DNA of 14,135 nucleotides from DAOUBA01 sp034432855. Its GTDB lineage: Bacteria > Chloroflexota > Anaerolineae > B4-G1. The notes below the pieces were generated by a model, which was given only the letters and a program-made list of their open reading frames with translations, did no database searches and was not told where the DNA came from. The position numbers were made by a program, and so were the translations under genes. Every line of letters starts with the position of its first letter. The first letter of the stretch is position 1. Location: the NCBI GenBank assembly GCA_034432855.1, contig DAOUBA010000165.1:1-14135 (forward strand), given 5' to 3'. Positions 1 through 5,507 of the stretch are shown here, one piece after another.

Positions 1-57
1 AAATCCGCGCAGAAAGTGCCGGATTTGGGCCGATGAGCACCAAAAAGAGCTCCAGGA

Positions 58-495
58 TTGCCCGGAGACTTGCGTCTAGGAATCAGTTATGCGAATGAGA
101 AAGCCTGTACAAGGGTAATGCTAGATGGCCTTCCGCCCAAGGCGCGAGAAGCGGTCGAGTGGATGGCTTCCGATGAAGTGCGACGGGTCAAGGCCGCGGC
201 GACGGCCGGTTACTTCGTTGACCTGGCGCAGTCTCTCCGCGAAATCCGGCGCGTGTTGCGTCCTGGCGGACGCTGCGCGCTGGTCATCGCCCGACAGCAC
301 ACCTTCTACCGCTACAAGTCGCGGGACATCGTGCGCGTGATTGACAACGCCGACATCGTGTCCGAGTTGGCCGAGAGGAGCGGCCTGGAAGTTGAACACG
401 CGCTTCACGTAGAACTGAACAAGCAGAATACCGTTGCGCGTCCCCGCTCTCTCGATGCGTATTACGAGACGGCGTTGATCTTGAAACGACCTTGA
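58..495 (+). CDS. C-terminal fragment of a class I SAM-dependent (probably DNA) methyltransferase
   Basis: The 145-residue product contains the strand-loop of a Rossmann-fold methyltransferase, REIRRVLRPGGRCALVI at about residues 60-76. A typical C-terminal tail follows, ending in YYETALILKR. The SAM-binding GxGxG motif and any DPPY-type catalytic motif, which should lie upstream, are absent. An in-frame TGA at 34-36 closes the frame only 24 bases before the TTG used here, and the first internal ATG is at 118. The gene is therefore probably truncated, or broken by a frameshift just before or at the window edge. Its TGA (493-495) lies 10 bases before the next start codon, and the next gene's Shine-Dalgarno overlaps its stop. 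It could be a chance neighbour rather than a functional part of the redox operon. Family assignment is by the PGG motif and tail only; the substrate is unknown. Confidence 0.5.
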   Translation: MPGDLRLGISYANEKACTRVMLDGLPPKAREAVEWMASDEVRRVKAAATAGYFVDLAQSLREIRRVLRPGGRCALVIARQHTFYRYKSRDIVRVIDNADIVSELAERSGLEVEHALHVELNKQNTVARPRSLDAYYETALILKRP

Positions 496-505
496 GGAGA
501 AGATT

Positions 506-1348
506 ATGGCCGCAACTCCCAATCCTATGCGTCCCTACCTGGGCCGGCTGGCCGGAGTCAAGGACCTGGCGACCGGTATCAAGTTGTTCCAGGTCGAATT
601 GGCAGAGCCGGAAGGGCAGGCGGCCTTTGCCGACTATAAACCCGGCCAGTTCGCCTTCCTCTCCGCCTTCGGCGCAGGCGAGGCCCCTTTTGGCCTGGCC
701 TCCATTCCGGCGCGAGGCCCTCACCTCGAATTCGCCGTCAACGCCCTGGGCCACGTGACCCACACGCTGCACACACTCGACGTTGGCGACCCGGTGGGCG
801 TGCGCGGCCCGCTGGGCAACTGCTTCCCATTGGACGAGATCAGGGGCCGCAACATCATCGTCCTCGGTGGTGGCATCGGCGGCGCGCCCCTGCGTCCGGT
901 GATCCAGACCATTCTGGCAAACCGCGCCGCCTACGGCCACCTGACCATCCTGTGGGCCGCCCGCAGCCCGGACCTGCTCGTCTTTACCGACGAGTACGAC
1001 GAATGGCGCGCCGCTCCCGATACCGAACTGCACCTGACGGTGGACAAAGGGGACGAGCGGTGGAGCGGTAACGTCGGCCTGATCACCCAACTGCTGGAGC
1101 AGGTGAATCCGTCGCCGGAAAACGCTGTCACCATCACCTGTGGCCCGCCGATCATGATCCACTTTGTCACGCTGACCCTGCAAAAACTGGGCTTCAGTCT
1201 GGATCAAATGCTGACCACGCTGGAGGCGCGTATGCACTGCGGCATCGGCAAGTGCGGGCGCTGCAATATGGGGGAGAAATTCATCTGCGTGGATGGGCCG
1301 GTTTTCTGGCAGAGCGAGATCGCGGGGTTTCTGGAGAGTTTCTTGTGA
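506..1348 (+). CDS. NAD(P)H/FAD/[2Fe-2S] electron-transfer subunit (HdrF/FlxA/hydrogenase-gamma-like, PyrK fold)
   Basis: This 280-residue protein has the ferredoxin-NADP reductase fold of PyrK, sulfhydrogenase gamma and FlxA subunits. An N-terminal FAD-binding barrel (about residues 10-112) includes KPGQF and FGLASIP in place of the usual RxYS. An NAD(P)-binding domain follows, with a glycine-rich loop GGGIGG at 121-126 and CGPPIM near residue 210. The C-terminal cysteines C245-x4-C250-x2-C253-x7-C261 fit a [2Fe-2S] site. Such subunits let NAD(P)H exchange electrons with a partner flavoprotein in the cytoplasm. Placement directly upstream of hdrA, with mvhD beyond, argues for an HdrA partner rather than pyrimidine synthesis; no pyrD is seen. 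The start is ATG 506, preceded by AGGAG at 495-499. A seven-base repeat element separates it from hdrA. The fold is seen directly; which cofactor (NADH or NADPH) is used is not determinable here. Confidence 0.88.
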   Translation: MAATPNPMRPYLGRLAGVKDLATGIKLFQVELAEPEGQAAFADYKPGQFAFLSAFGAGEAPFGLASIPARGPHLEFAVNALGHVTHTLHTLDVGDPVGVRGPLGNCFPLDEIRGRNIIVLGGGIGGAPLRPVIQTILANRAAYGHLTILWAARSPDLLVFTDEYDEWRAAPDTELHLTVDKGDERWSGNVGLITQLLEQVNPSPENAVTITCGPPIMIHFVTLTLQKLGFSLDQMLTTLEARMHCGIGKCGRCNMGEKFICVDGPVFWQSEIAGFLESFL

Positions 1349-1352
1349 GTGG

Positions 1353-1471
1353 GGGGGTTGGTAGATTGGTAAATTGGTGATGGGTTGGTAGTGGATAAAC
1401 CGACAGTCTCTGCCCAGGTTTACCAATCACCAATCACCAATCACCAATCTACCAATTACCAGCCTACCGGA
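1353..1471. repeat. Seven-base-period inverted repeat element (TTGGTNA / ACCAATC type)
   Basis: The gap between the FAD subunit and hdrA is filled by heptamer repeats. The left arm (about 1359-1391) carries GATTGGT/AAATTGGT variants. The right arm (1422-1449) has four perfect tandem copies of ACCAATC, followed by a degenerate tail to about 1470. The arms are roughly complementary around a 30-base centre, so a transcript could fold into a long imperfect hairpin. A related element lies at 13768-13857. It is not a CRISPR: unit length is seven and there are no spacers. Confidence 0.85.
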
Positions 1472-1485
1472 AAGGGAGAAGCCTC

Positions 1486-3453
1486 ATGAAGATTGGCGTC
1501 TATATCTGTCACTGCGGCAGTAACATTGCCGGGGTCGTGGACGTGGCGGCAGTGGCCGAATGGGCCGAAGAGTTGCCCGATGTCGCCATCGCCCGGCACT
1601 ATGAGTTCATGTGCTCGAATCTGGGCCAGGAGCTGATCAAGGACGACGTGCGACAATTGGGGCTGGATCGGATCGTGGTGGCCTCCTGTACGCCCCGCAT
1701 GCACGAGCCGACGTTCCAGCGTGCCGTGGCCGAGGCCGGGCTGAATCCCTATTACCTGGAGATGGCCAACATCCGCGAGCAGTGCTCCTGGGTCACCGAT
1801 GATCCCCAAGAGGCCACACAGAAGGCCAGAGCGCTGGTCGCGGCGGCGGTCACGCGGGTGCGCCACCACCAGGCGCTGCGTACCAACAAAGTGCCGATCA
1901 ATCCGACGACGCTCGTCGTCGGTAGCGGCATCGCCGGCATCCAGGCCGCGCTGGAACTGGCCAATGCCAACTACCCGGTCATCCTGGTGGAGCGCGAGCC
2001 GTCCATCGGCGGGCGTATGGCCCAACTGGACGAGACCTTCCCCACCCTCGACTGTAGTGCCTGAATTCTCGGCCCCAAGATGATGGATGCCGGTCGGCAT
2101 CCCCACATCCAACTCCTGACCTACAGCGAGGTCGAAGCGTTCTCGGGCTATGTCGGGAATTTCACCGTGCGTATCCGCAAACGGGCGCGTTCGGTCAACG
2201 AAGAAAAGTGCACTGGCTGCGGCACCTGCGAGGAAAAATGCCCGACGAAGGTGGTGGACGAAACGGGGTTCGACGTCGGGCTGGGCAAGCGCAAGGCGAT
2301 CTACCGCCCCTTTGCCCAGGCGGTGCCGGCCATCCCCACGATTGACCGCGAGCATTGCCTCTTCTTCACCAAAGGGCGCTGCAAACTGTGTGAAAAAGTC
2401 TGTCCCACCGGGGCGATTGACTATGAGCAGCAAGACCAGATTATCGAAGTGCAGGTGGGCAACGTCATCCTGGCCACCGGTTATGATCCCTTCGACGCCC
2501 GGCGCATCTCGCAGTACGGCTATGGTCGCTATCCCAACGTCTTTACCAGCATGGAGATCGAGCGCATGCTGAGCGGCGGCGGGCCGACCGGCGGGCGTAT
2601 CCTCTTGCGCGATCGCGAAAAACAGCCGGAGAGCGTTGCCGTCATCCATTGCGTCGGCTCCCGTGACGAGAATTACCATGCCTACTGCTCCAAGGTCTGC
2701 TGCATGTATAGCCTCAAGCAGGCCCATCTGGTGCATGCCAAGACCGGGGCGCACGTGTACGAGTGCTTCATTGACATGCGCACCGGCGGCAAGGCCTACG
2801 AAGAGTTCTACAAGCGGTTGCAGAGCGAGGGCGTGACCTTCATCAATGGCCGCCCGGCAGAAATTCAGCCGGAGGGCGACGAGTTGGTCGTGTATGTGGA
2901 GGATCGCGCCCTGGGGCGGCAGATGCGCTTGCCGGTGGATATGGTGATCCTGAGCGTGGGGCTGGAGCCGCGTAAGGACGCCCGCGCAGTGGCGCAGATG
3001 TTTGGCATCAGCACCGACGCCGATGGCTGGTTCAAAGAAAAGCACCCCAAGTTGGACCCGGTGGCGACGATGACCGCCGGCGTGTTCATCGCCGGCTGCG
3101 CGCAGGGCCCGCGCGACATCCCCGATTCGGTCGCGCAGGGATCGGCGGCGGCAGCGCGAGTGCTCACCTTCATCCAGCAGGGAGAGATCGAGATCGAGGC
3201 GGCTACGGCGCTGGTGGACGAGATGATGTGCGTGGGCTGCACCCAGTGTGTCCAGACCTGCCCCTACAAGGCGATCGAATTCCTGGAGGATCGCCAGGTT
3301 GCGCACGTGATCGAGGCCTTGTGCAAGGGCTGCGGCACCTGCGCGGCGACCTGCCCCTCGAAAGCGATCACCCTGCGCCACTTTACCGACCGCCAGTTGG
3401 TCGCCGAGATGCTGGGGGCGATGTATGCGATGCGGGAGATGGTAGCGGCGTGA
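1486..3453 (+). CDS. hdrA: Heterodisulfide-reductase-like subunit A (HdrA), putative selenoprotein with Sec at residue 193 (in-frame TGA)
   Basis: Read through the TGA at 2062-2064, the frame gives one 655-residue protein, the usual HdrA length. Order of parts: N-terminal HdrA segment with CHC at residues 9-11; thioredoxin-reductase-like FAD domain with G-S-G-I-A-G at 146-151; the Sec site LDCSA-U-ILGPKM; a ferredoxin-type motif C242/C245/C248/C252; a second motif C291/C299/C302/C306; a C389, C401, C405-C406 set like the non-canonical cluster ligands of HdrA; and two C-terminal [4Fe-4S] motifs, C582/585/588/592 and C613/616/619/623. HdrA holds the flavin proposed to bifurcate electrons and passes them along Fe-S clusters to ferredoxin and partners. 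ATG 1486 follows a purine-rich AAGGGAGAAG. Without recoding, the gene would split into 192- and 457-codon halves. The Sec position matches known selenoprotein HdrAs of methanogens; recoding here is inferred from alignment and the downstream hairpin. Confidence 0.9.
2062..2064 (+). other. In-frame TGA, putative selenocysteine codon (Sec193 of HdrA)
   Basis: The TGA falls in LDCSA-(U)-ILGPKMMDAGRHP. Cysteine-containing HdrAs have LDC-x-x-C-IL-x-PKM at this point, so TGA stands exactly where Cys or Sec is expected. The frame stays open for 462 more codons with full conservation of downstream cluster motifs. The alternative is a nonsense mutation or sequencing error. Confidence 0.85.
2079..2109 (+). 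promoter_or_regulatory. Putative bacterial SECIS element in hdrA mRNA
   Basis: A perfect seven-pair stem, GGATGCC (2085-2091) with GGCATCC (2096-2102), closes a GGTC tetraloop (2092-2095). Below it, an internal loop (AT opposite CCA) is followed by four more pairs, GATG 2079-2082 with CATC 2106-2109. The apical loop begins 28 bases after the TGA, and its first two bases are G. Both features fit the published bSECIS model: a small loop with G among its first two bases, at roughly 16-37 bases from the UGA. The structure would bind SelB and insert Sec. Confidence 0.8.
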
Positions 3454-3459
3454 AATCAC

Positions 3460-3531
3460 GCATCCCGTTTTTCACATATCACGGCGCACGTGAAACGTGG
3501 TGCGGTAAAATGAGATGCCCGAGAGGGGAAC
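3460..3531 (+). repeat. Seven-base-period leader element, copy 1, plus conserved GCCCGAGAGGGGAAC leader
   Basis: Directly after hdrA the sequence parses into near-heptamers (GCATCCC, ATATCAC, GGCGCAC, GTGAAAC, GTGGTGC). These are followed by GCCCGAGAGGGGAAC at 3517-3531 and then CTGTGAG. The same order of parts recurs at 4167-4245 and 4948-5050. The end of this copy, ACCTGTGAG, resembles the start of mvhD, ACCTATGAG, suggesting it is a decayed duplicate of the mvhD leader. Confidence 0.65.
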
Positions 3532-3563
3532 CTGTGAGATGACACCCACGAGATAGCCGGAGA

Positions 3564-4010
3564 ATGAACGTCGAGGTTGACCAGAGCCGCAAGATTGAGG
3601 AGACGGGAGATACTGTCCTGGCTTTCTCGAATGACATCTGCTGGGCAATTCTGATTCCCGCTCCCGTCAAACGGCTGGGGTTTCAGATGCTCCGTGCCAA
3701 AGGGAAAACCGGGAAGGCCGCCACGATCTGGCTGTTCGCAGCGTGCGTTTTTCTGGTGTTGGGAGACCACCTGCATCTCATCAAGCATATCACGATTGAT
3801 ATGGAGTATGCAGGCCGGGAGGCCGATATCCGGGGGATTTTGTTGACGTTGATCCGGCGCGACTATCCCGCTTTTGCCAGGGAGGGCATCGCGTTTGCGA
3901 GGGTTGGCAAGAACTCTCCTGCTCATGCCAAAGCCTGGGCAGTGCGTAGGGGGCAAGAGGAGGCCAACAGAACAATCACGAAGGTGGACCTGATAAGGCT
4001 CCTGGAATAA
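3564..4010 (+). CDS. Hypothetical protein, copy 1 of a tandem pair (EVDQS...SPAH family)
   Basis: This is a 148-residue soluble protein of unrecognised function. It is clearly homologous to the next gene, about 40-50% identical by eye. Shared blocks are VEVDQS at residues 3-8, DTVLA-x-SNDI near 16-26, IPA-x-VKR near 32-38, a hydrophobic helix in the middle, a strand D-x-EY near 79-82, and IGK/VGK-x-SPAH-x-KA near 115-125. Two short acid-bearing strands separated by a helix, plus a late histidine, faintly recall RNase H-like folds; this is weak inference. There is no signal peptide; the helix at about 55-68 is hydrophobic but probably buried. Its GC content looks lower than that of the flanking redox genes. 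The start is ATG 3564, and a GGAG lies too close to be a normal Shine-Dalgarno. The gene interrupts the expected hdrA-mvhD linkage. Confidence 0.6.
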   Translation: MNVEVDQSRKIEETGDTVLAFSNDICWAILIPAPVKRLGFQMLRAKGKTGKAATIWLFAACVFLVLGDHLHLIKHITIDMEYAGREADIRGILLTLIRRDYPAFAREGIAFARVGKNSPAHAKAWAVRRGQEEANRTITKVDLIRLLE

Positions 4011-4084
4011 CAAAGACCGGGGGAGCACTTTCGTCGGTGAGGAAATGAGAAGCCGATGCAAATTGTGCCCTGCTGCCTGGCTAC

Positions 4085-4162
4085 ATTCCGGGGTGGTTAC
4101 CGAAAAATCACCAGGCCACCCGGTTCCGATTATAGTGTATCACAAAGAACGTGTTTTGTCAA
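4085..4162 (-). promoter_or_regulatory. Conserved trailer 1: stem-loop plus candidate minus-strand promoter
   Basis: Downstream of small gene 1, CCGG-GGTGG (from 4088) can pair with CCACC-CGG (ending about 4123). On the minus strand, TTGACA (complement of 4157-4162) is followed after 17 bases by TACACT (4134-4139). A further TATAAT lies at 4129-4134, but its 22-base spacing from TTGACA is too long. The arrangement recurs after small gene 2. A transcript from here would run leftward, antisense to small gene 1. It may instead be a remnant promoter. Confidence 0.4.
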
Positions 4163-4166
4163 TGGC

Positions 4167-4245
4167 GCATTACGTTTTGCGTTTTTACGCTTTACGGGTC
4201 ACGTGAGACGTAATGCGTAGAACGTGAGATGCCCGAGAGGGGAAC
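4167..4245 (+). repeat. Seven-base-period leader element, copy 2, plus GCCCGAGAGGGGAAC leader
   Basis: The stretch parses almost entirely as heptamers: GCATTAC, GTTTTGC, one 8-mer GTTTTTAC, GCTTTAC, GGGTCAC, GTGAGAC, GTAATGC, GTAGAAC, GTGAGAT. The leader 4231-4245 is identical to that of copy 1. The first and last units are partly complementary (GCATTAC with GTAATGC). It lies directly upstream of small gene 2, and the next 26 or so bases are also shared with copy 1 (ACACCCACGAGATAGCCGG). Confidence 0.75.
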
Positions 4246-4271
4246 TTTGACACCCACGAGATAGCCGGGGA

Positions 4272-4754
4272 ATGGACGTCGAGGTTGACCAGAGTGCCAA
4301 GATCGAGCAGACAGACAAGGACACTGTTCTGGCCCTCTCGAATGACATCTCCTATGCCATTCGCATTCCGGCAAGGGTCAAGCGGGAAGCCATCGCATGG
4401 CTCAGGTTCAAAGGATTACGGGGGAGACGACTCTATATGCTGCTCTTTGCGGCAGCGTTGCACATGCTCCTGAGAGAGCAGCTGGATCGGGTGGAGCGTG
4501 TCATCCTCGATGTTGAATACGAGGGGCACGAACGAGACATCAAGTTGATACTCCTCGATCTATTGTGGCGGGACCTTGGCGTCTGGCCGGCGGATAAGAT
4601 TACCTTCGGCCATATCGGCAAAAGATCGCCGGCTCACAAGAAAGCCCTGGCAGTCTACCGTGGGAACGTCGAGGCCGATAGGGTGGTTACTGTGAGCGAA
4701 CTGCTCGGCCCTCTGGAGAATAAAAAAATAACCGGGGAAGCCCTTTCATCATGA
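4272..4754 (+). CDS. Hypothetical protein, copy 2 of a tandem pair (EVDQS...SPAH family)
   Basis: This 160-residue paralogue of the preceding small gene has the same blocks: VEVDQS at 3-8, DTVLALSNDI near 17-26, IPARVKR near 32-38, a hydrophobic LLFAAALHMLL segment near 56-66, LDVEYEG near 78-84, and HIGKRSPAHKKA near 113-124. It extends about 10 residues further at the C terminus. No catalytic family can be named. The two acidic strands and the conserved SPAH-x-KA motif are the only functional hints. Leader, gene and trailer are all shared with copy 1, so the unit of duplication is a whole cassette of about 0.7 kb. The divergence between copies shows that the duplication is not recent. Start ATG 4272 is preceded by the conserved GATAGCCGGGGA. 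Confidence 0.62.
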   Translation: MDVEVDQSAKIEQTDKDTVLALSNDISYAIRIPARVKREAIAWLRFKGLRGRRLYMLLFAAALHMLLREQLDRVERVILDVEYEGHERDIKLILLDLLWRDLGVWPADKITFGHIGKRSPAHKKALAVYRGNVEADRVVTVSELLGPLENKKITGEALSS

Positions 4755-4795
4755 TGGGCCTTAATGCCAGGCAGACGTCCGTCCGGTCAAGGATA

Positions 4796-4854
4796 GGAGC
4801 GGCCTGACCACCCGGTTCTATTTATACTCTACCACAAATGGCATATTTTGTCAA
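4796..4854 (-). promoter_or_regulatory. Conserved trailer 2: stem-loop plus candidate minus-strand promoter
   Basis: After small gene 2, GGTCA (about 4795-4799) can pair with TGACC (about 4805-4809), followed by the shared ACCCGGTTC block. On the minus strand, TTGACA (complement of 4849-4854) precedes TAGAGT (4826-4831) with a 17-base spacer, and TATAAA lies just beyond. The same -35 hexamer, spacing and flanking bases are kept in trailer 1 although neighbouring bases differ, which hints at selection. Confidence 0.4.
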
Positions 4855-4866
4855 TCGGCACGCTAC

Positions 4867-4941
4867 TTCTTCACCGACCGGCTATTGGTTGCCGAGATGG
4901 TAGGGGCGATGTATGCGATGCGGGAGATGGTGGCGGCGTGA
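4867..4941 (+). pseudogene. Duplicated 3' end of hdrA
   Basis: Bases 4870-4941 repeat the last 72 bases of hdrA (3382-3453) at 64 of 72 positions, including the stop codon. They encode FTDRLLVAEMVGAMYAMREM, then VAA and stop. The next bases, AAATCA, also match. No coding frame enters from the left, so this is a dead copy. It marks the right-hand junction of the small-gene cassette array. Confidence 0.9.
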
Positions 4942-4947
4942 AATCAA

Positions 4948-5031
4948 GCCTTACGCCTTACGTTTTACGCCTTACGTTTTACGCCTTACGTTTTACGAGT
5001 CGCATAAAGCGTAATGCACAAAACGTAAGGC
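4948..5031 (+). repeat. Twelve consecutive heptamers upstream of mvhD (GCCTTAC/GTTTTAC)
   Basis: The 84 bases divide exactly into twelve heptamers. GCCTTAC occurs at 4948, 4955, 4969 and 4983, and GTTTTAC at 4962, 4976 and 4990. They are followed by GAGTCGC, ATAAAGC, GTAATGC, ACAAAAC and GTAAGGC. The final ACAAAAC-GTAAGGC is nearly the reverse complement of GCCTTAC-GTTTTAC, so the element is also a hairpin. GCCGAGAGG and the mvhD ribosome-binding region follow. Confidence 0.9.
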
Positions 5032-5050
5032 GCCGAGAGGTGAGAAACCT

Positions 5051-5494
5051 ATGAGCGAACAACCCTACGAACCCAAAATCATCGGTTTCCTCTGCAACTG
5101 GTGTAGTTACGCCGGGGCAGACGGGGCGGGGTCGGCGCGGCTCAAGTACCCGCCCAACCTCAAGATCATCCGCGTCCCATGCTCCGGGCGCGTCTCGCCC
5201 GAACTGGTGCTCCGCACCTTCCGCGAGGGCGCCGATGGCGTCATGGTGCTGGGCTGCCACATCGGCGACTGCCACTACTCGACCGGCAACCACCGTACCG
5301 CCCGGCGTATGCCGGTGCTCAAGAAACTACTCGAATTCACTGGTATCGAACCAGAGCGTTTCCTGGTCAAGTGGGTCTCCTCAGCGGAAGGCCCCATCTT
5401 TGCCGAAACGGTGCAACAGTTCACCGAAACCCTGCGTCGCCTCCCGCCGCTGAGCAGTAAATTGGACGGCCCGGCAGGACGCAGAAGGGAGTAA
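5051..5494 (+). CDS. mvhD: MvhD-like [2Fe-2S] electron-transfer subunit (methyl-viologen-reducing hydrogenase delta family)
   Basis: The 147-residue product matches the MvhD/FrhD family of about 140 residues. It has the characteristic FLCNWCSYAGAD with C15 and C18, a central RVPCSGRV with C44, and GCHIGDCHYSTGN with C69 and C74. In methanogens MvhD carries electrons between HdrA and a hydrogenase or formate dehydrogenase; in bacteria it also links HdrA to methylene-THF reductases and other dehydrogenases. Some relatives have selenocysteine in the G-D-x-HY motif; here it is an ordinary TGC cysteine, in contrast to the HdrA of this locus. The last 20 residues are a low-conservation tail. The start is ATG 5051 after AGGTGAG. 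It is the natural partner of hdrA, though now separated by the cassette array. mutS starts 13 bases after its stop. Confidence 0.92.
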   Translation: MSEQPYEPKIIGFLCNWCSYAGADGAGSARLKYPPNLKIIRVPCSGRVSPELVLRTFREGADGVMVLGCHIGDCHYSTGNHRTARRMPVLKKLLEFTGIEPERFLVKWVSSAEGPIFAETVQQFTETLRRLPPLSSKLDGPAGRRRE

Positions 5495-5507
5495 ATAAGC
5501 GGCCTGT

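Noticed and set aside
284..1426. 380-codon minus-strand open frame
   Set aside because: It runs through the methyltransferase stump, the FAD subunit and the repeat element on the opposite strand; low-complexity shadow.
1353..1471. CRISPR array from tandem ACCAATC units
   Set aside because: Units are seven bases with no spacers, and no cas genes are present; same for the other heptamer tracts.
1486..2064. hdrA as two broken half-genes (nonsense pseudogene)
   Set aside because: The TGA falls exactly at the known Sec site, a SECIS-like hairpin follows, and all downstream motifs are intact; a random nonsense mutation would not produce this combination.
1456..3459. 667-codon open frame on the minus strand, antisense to hdrA
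   Set aside because: Composition-driven shadow of a high-GC gene: no recognisable domain, His/Arg/Gly-rich composition, and hdrA has unmistakable motifs on the plus strand.
3456..4061. 201-codon minus-strand frame opposite small gene 1
   Set aside because: Not preserved opposite small gene 2, whereas the plus-strand proteins are conserved between copies.
5258..5275. Selenocysteine in MvhD
   Set aside because: The G-D-x-HY motif has TGC (Cys74), and no in-frame TGA occurs in mvhD.
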